Source of the DNA: Myxocyprinus asiaticus
Lineage: Eukaryota > Chordata > Actinopteri > Cypriniformes > Catostomidae
Direction: 5' to 3'
Assembly (NCBI RefSeq): GCF_019703515.2
Contig: NC_059346.1
Span: 12,122,501-12,186,500 of the forward strand
Length of the DNA stretch: 64,000 bases
The translations under genes and the position numbers were made by a program. The notes beneath the pieces are model-generated. The model did no database searches and was not told where the DNA came from. It saw only the letters and a list, made by a program, of their open reading frames with translations. This document shows positions 59,455 through 64,000 of the stretch, in pieces (position 1 is the stretch's first letter; every line of letters starts with the position of its first letter).

Positions 59455-59655
59455 CCAAAATTGGTATCGAGAACTGTGAAATTTTGGTACCGTGACAACT
59501 CTAGCGCTTATTATTTTTCTCACATAGATTAAATGGGTCTTTACATATGAAAATATATCACTTTCTTTTTATTTTTTTGAAAGGGGGTCCCTCGCAAAGG
59601 TATCATCACATTTAGTGGTCCTTGGCATCAAAAAGATTGAAAACCTCTGATCTAG
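59455..59655. mobile_element. Fragments of two DNA-element termini
   Basis: ATACCAAAATTGGTATCGAG with TTTGGTACCGTGACAACTCT (59454-59503) resembles one dispersed hAT end. GGTCCTTGGCATCAAAAAGA followed by TTGAAAACCTCTGA (59619-59652) resembles another on the minus strand. Neither is complete. Confidence 0.4.
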
Positions 59656-60399
59656 TTTACTAAAGTATGAAAGCCACAATGAAAGATTTTAATTTTTGTC
59701 TTTTGGATACCACCATTATTTATTCATACGAAACCTTTGGATTTCCTGCTATTCCCTGGTGTATTACACACAAGAAATATTCAGAGAAATAAATATTTCA
59801 AATTCTCTAATTCACCACATTCCATTTGTAAAAGTGAATGTCACAATAATCTAATTGTCCTAAAGTAACAGACAGACAGGTCCTGTTTTCTACTGTGCTC
59901 TGATATGTTAGTGGCTACAGTGGAAAACACTTATATGAAACATGTGACCTCATAATCATCACTTAATATGATTGACAGCTGAAATGGCCTCAGGACGTGT
60001 AATAACACTGGGCTCTATTATGTCAGCTGTTAAGTGCGATGATAAGATTCTTTCCTGCTAAAATAATGCTGCCTCTGATGGAATGAATGTACGTCTAGAA
60101 ATATAAATTTTCAGTGAATCTTTTGATGGTTTCAGCAAGTGTTAGCTTGTTGCAAATAAATATTTAAAACCTATTTGATGTCATTGCCAGTCTAACATCC
60201 ACACCAGTGTTGTCCAGTTTAATGTCATACCATATGTCTCTATTTCTGTGTCTCCCACTCTGTCCTTCTCTGTGACTTTGTTATTGGAACAGTGTTTTTT
60301 TTTCTTCCAACTATCAGTGCTGCACGCTCACTGTCAGACTGTCTGACTTTCAGTGTAATTAAACTTACAGATGCCAAGGGCAGAGACACATTAACATTC

Positions 60400-60434
<35 letters not shown>

Positions 60435-60601
60435 GCATGCTGGGAGTTTAGGGAATGTGAGCGTCTCACGGGTGAGAGGAGCGTTTCTGGGGGTAGTTTT
60501 TGTTACTATTCTCATTTATTTATACATGTTTATAAAAATTCTTTCTAAATGTTTATGTATAATTTTTAGTACTTAATTAGATTTTTGAAATATTTGAAGC
60601 G
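59656..60601. other. No gene seen; CT tract
   Basis: AT-rich, with a (CT)n microsatellite at 60403-60431. The open frames across it are repeat artefacts. Confidence 0.5.
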
Positions 60602-60649
60602 TAATAGTCGCCAGGTGGAAGTTTTTCGGCCTCGTGGCAGAGGGCTGGG

Positions 60650-61743
60650 ATGGAGTTTTCCCCTCTGTTGCTCCGCCATGGAGTCAGGTGCGTGCCTGAC
60701 GCTGGTGCGGCGGTTGAGGACGTGCTCGTGGCGATTGGAGAACAAATAGGATTTGAAAACATTGTATCCGCATCCAGAATGAACAAGGCTGTGATGGTTT
60801 TCCTAAAGGACCAAAGTTTTATGAGTAAACTCATCGTAAGCAGCGTTTGGGTAAGTGGAGCTTTTGTTACTGTTTCACCATTGGTATCACAGTCAACTAG
60901 GGTAACGATATCTAATATTCCACCGTATATACCTAATGAGTGCATTGAAAATGAACTACTGAGGTTCGGAAAAATGGCAAGTGGAATTAAATTGATTCTA
61001 CTTGGGTGTAAAAATGAAGCGCTAAAACATGTTGTCTTTTAGACGGCAGGTGTTTATGTTTTTAGAAACACCGACACTAGATATCTCGTTCCGTGTTAAA
61101 CATGAAGATAAATCGTACATGATCTATGTGAGCACCAATAATTTGAAATGCTTTTAAGTGTGGTAATATCGGGCATAAAAAAATGGCATGCCCGCACAAA
61201 ATACAAACAGAAGACGTTACCAACAAAACAAATGAAGGTGAACAGGCGGACGCTGGTGAAGCGGGGGATGCAGATAAAAGTAAAGAAAAAGAGGCAGACA
61301 ATGGATCTGAAAAAGATGAGAGTGTAAATAATAAACAGAGCACTCATGAACAAAGTGACTCTACTGAAGATATAGGACAGAAGGTATCGAGAGAAAAGAA
61401 ATCGGGGGGAATAAAAGGAGAAAAAAATAATTGTGATGAGGAAAATAAAAGGAAGAATTGTGAAGTGGCAGGGACGAGTGATGTGAAAAAATATAATCTT
61501 GAGAGCTCTGATGGTACTGATGTAGGTACTGTTGAGAATCCAACTGAAAACATACCGCTGTCTCAGCTCTCTGAAAGCACTGATGTGACAGAAGAGATGG
61601 CAGATGATGATTGCTTTTCTGAAATGTCAGATATTCCCTCCAATTATGATGAGGATCAGTTATATACTGTGAAGGAGATTAATGATTTCCTTGATACAAC
61701 CTTTGGAAGAAAAGTAGAAGTTAAGGATTTTTTTCTGACGTAA
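60650..61743 (+). pseudogene. LINE ORF1 (gag-like, zinc knuckle), frameshifted
   Basis: From MEFSPLLLRHGVRCVPDAGA the first frame runs to 61042 (with SASRMNKAVMVFLKDQSF and TISNIPPYIPNECIENELLR). It shifts by one base and continues FRRQVFMFLETPTLDISFRV. A further one-base insertion near 61152 lies inside the CCHC knuckle, whose pieces read LKCF and KCGNIGHKKMACPH. The C-terminal part (61183-61743) is very acidic and Lys-rich (SKEKEADNGSEKDE, then DDDCFSEMSD). ORF1 proteins of this type bind the element's RNA. At least two frameshifts make it non-functional. Confidence 0.8.
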
Positions 61744-61966
61744 AAAGGTTTTTGGTTTCAGCGGTCAAGATACAAAAGACTGTGAGTTATGAAGAGTTAA
61801 GCAGAAGGAAAAGATTCCGATTTAAAAAAAATTGTAACAAAACCGAGAAAAGAAGAAGCTTTTGAGAATTCTTTATAATTTATTTATGAAGAAATCACAA
61901 GGGGTGAGCTATCTGTTTCTCTTTGTGTTGTCCTCTTTATTTTTCCTTTTTCTGTCCTCTTCTTTC

Positions 61967-64000
61967 ATGGAGAGCCTTAGAATAGGATCCATTAACATCA
62001 ATGGGGGAAGAGATGGTAGGAAAAGAGCAAGTTTGATTGAATACATACAAAATAAGAATATTGATGTAACATTTTTACAAGAGACGCATACTGAATTTTA
62101 GAAGTGATTTATTTATGAGTCGTGGTTCTAATGTTAGTGGAGGAGTTGCAATTTTATTTTCAAAGAAGATTAATATAACCACTGTCTCTGTCAATGAAAT
62201 AGAAAGAGGACAAATTTTGGCTGTTCAAGCAAGTATAAATGGGTTCGTTTTTGTTTTTATTAATGTTTATGCACCAAATATTGGAGCTGAGAGGATTAAT
62301 ATTTTAAAAACTGTGAAAATGTTTGTTTGGTTTTAGGGGTGATTGGAACTGTACGTTAAATTTTACTTTAGATCGAAATGGAGATAAACCTCACCCCTCT
62401 TCTGCCAATGTTTTACATAATGTTATTAGTAATTCTAATTTGGTTGATGTCTGGAGACTACAACACACAACAGTTTAGCAGTATACACGGGTAAAGGTTT
62501 CTCATGATCGTATTAGTACTGCTAGGTTAGACCGTTTCTATATTAATAAGAATAATAGTAATAGAATTTAAAAATCTACAATTTTCCAAATGGGTTCTCT
62601 GATCATCATTTATGTATAATTGAAATAAATGTAAAGAAGTCACAAAGTCATAGCTATTATTGCCATTTTAACGTGAAACTGTTACGAGATGTTCTTTTTT
62701 GTGAAACATTTAATGTATTTTGGGTTGAGTGGAAAAAACATAATTTGTCAAAATTATACATATAATACAAATGGTAGGATTAAAAAAAAACTGTTATTGA
62801 ACTTGAAAAAGAGATAAAACAGATTGAAAGTGAGTTAATGGTTGGAGATACTGTGACAGTTGGGAGGAATAAAAAAAAAAAGTTTTTAGCCTCATTATTT
62901 CATGAGAAAGCAAAAGGAGCTTTAATTGGAGCCTGTTTTACATCTTTGAGAGAAATGGATGCACCAAGCTACTACTTTTTTAATCTGGAGCAGAAAGAAA
63001 GAGAGAAAAAATGATGTTGCATTTGAAAGATGTAAATGGGAATTTGAATTCAGATCCTAATGAAATGAGAAAAAATGGCTTCTGATTGTTATATGGATTT
63101 ATTTGGAGAAGGACAATGTGATGTCAGATGCATGGAGGATTTGCATAAAGACTTATTGAAACTTTCTGATGAACAGAATAAACAGGTTGACTCTGCCCTC
63201 CAGCTAAAAGAACAAAAAAATTTAAACTGGAAAAGCACCTGGGTTAGATGGACTTCCGGCTGAATTTTATAAACAATTCTGGATCCTACTGAAAGATGAT
63301 CTTTTATGAAGTTTTTAATTATTGCTATCAACAACATGAATTGCCTACTAGTTGTAAAAGAGCGGTTTTATCCTTATTACCCAAAAAAGGAGATCTTGGA
63401 TTGCTGAAAAACTGGAGACCTGTGGCAGTTTTATGCACAGACTATAACATTTTGGCAAAGTGTCTTTCAAATAGATTGAAACATTTTTTAGAATATATTG
63501 TCAATGAATATCAAACATATTGTATCCCTAACAGAACCATAATGGACAATTTGTTTCTTGTAAGAGACATAATAGACATTGCAAGAATGAACCGTGATGT
63601 TGTTGGAATTTTTGCAGTTAATCAAGAAAAAGCATTTTACAGAGTTAGTCATTATTATTTGTTTAAAATGCTTGAAGCTTTTGGGTTTGGTCAAAGTTTT
63701 ATTTCATGGATACAATTTTTATATAATGATGCATCTGCAATGTTGAAAGTTGGGGGTGGGCTTAGTCGGCTTATTCCTTAAGAGGAATTATCAGGGATGT
63801 TGTATTCATTGGCCATTGAACCCCTACTTTTTAAAAAGGGTTTTCAGTTGAAAGAAATGTGGAAAGGCCTATTAAGTTTGTTGCATATGCTGATGATGTT
63901 ACAATTTTTATTAAGGATGAGAGAGATGTGTCAGTTTTAAAAGAAACATTGAATGTTTATGAAAATGCTTCAAAAGCTAGAGTGAACTGGGAAAAGTGTG
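61967..64000 (+). pseudogene. LINE ORF2 (endonuclease + reverse transcriptase), broken and partial
   Basis: Begins MESLRIGSININGGRDGRKR, the N-terminus of an APE-type endonuclease, with FLQETHTEF holding the catalytic Glu. It continues in other frames with SGGVAILFSKKINI, INVYAPNIG and SDHHLCIIEI-like text. Later pieces include GKAPGLDGLPAEFYKQFW and LSLLPKKGDLGLLKNWRPVA, which are reverse transcriptase motifs. Motif A reads AVNQEKAFYRVSH, where the family has Asp residues at the Asn and Tyr positions. Motif C is intact in another frame (FVAYADDVTIF, near 63880-63912). Multiple stops and frameshifts are present and the window cuts the gene, so it is dead. Confidence 0.82.

Larger units (their letters stand above)
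60602..64000 (+). mobile_element. Tx1/L1-like LINE, decayed, continues beyond window
   Basis: Two-ORF organisation in order: ORF1 with a CCHC zinc knuckle (60650-61743), a spacer, then ORF2 with an apurinic endonuclease (61967 on) and reverse transcriptase (63240 on). There are many frameshifts and stops. The 5' end is near 60602. The 3' end lies outside the window. The order and motifs fit the Tx1 group of L1-clade LINEs common in fish. Confidence 0.85.

Noticed and set aside
61077..61553. Minus-strand Ser/Phe-rich frames
   Set aside because: Shadow of the acidic, Lys-rich C-terminus of LINE ORF1 on the plus strand.

Overview
This window is vertebrate nuclear DNA, most likely from a cypriniform (carp-like) teleost. 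The evidence is a repeat content typical of fish: DIRS-type tyrosine-recombinase retrotransposons, hAT, Harbinger and Tc1 elements, tRNA-derived SINEs with L2-like tails, a Tx1/L1-like LINE, and many CA, GATA and CATC microsatellites. There are no operons and no bacterial or viral genes. The species cannot be fixed from the sequence alone.

Only one host gene is supported. At 36489-36761 (+) lies the first coding exon of an AUTS2-family gene, best matched to fbrsl1 (fibrosin-like 1). It ends in a clean GT splice donor. A CpG-containing promoter/5'UTR region with a perfect CRE palindrome lies upstream, about 35.3-36.49 kb. No later exon was recognised, so 36762-64000 reads as part of a long first intron, as is usual in this family.

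Layout. 0-7.5 kb: a nested pile of transposons: a DIRS fragment cut by a fold-back element, itself cut by a Harbinger element; then a truncated L2-like LINE cut by a SINE and a second Harbinger copy; then a hAT element. 7.5-10 kb: minor DNA elements and microsatellite. 10.1-14.8 kb: a near-complete but dead DIRS element on the minus strand. 16.8-18.3 kb: a second, 5'-truncated DIRS on the plus strand. 18.7-22.2 kb: two copies of one hAT family, one carrying a SINE that the other lacks. 23.0-23.8 kb: a miniature LTR retrotransposon (TRIM) with LTRs, primer-binding-site and polypurine-tract candidates and a 5-bp target duplication. 24-25.6 kb: a LINE remnant holding two nested inverted-repeat elements. 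28-35 kb: two deleted Tc1 transposons, one inserted inside a GATA microsatellite. 36.5 kb: fbrsl1 exon 1. 37-60 kb: intron with several hAT/MITE insertions and SINEs. 60.6-64 kb: a decayed Tx1/L1-like LINE running off the window end.

I found no convincing new biological system. The most informative content is the fossil record of insertions, several of which can be proved and ordered from target-site duplications and empty sites, and two DIRS recombinases inactivated at different catalytic residues. Element boundaries backed by target duplications are reliable to the base; others are approximate.
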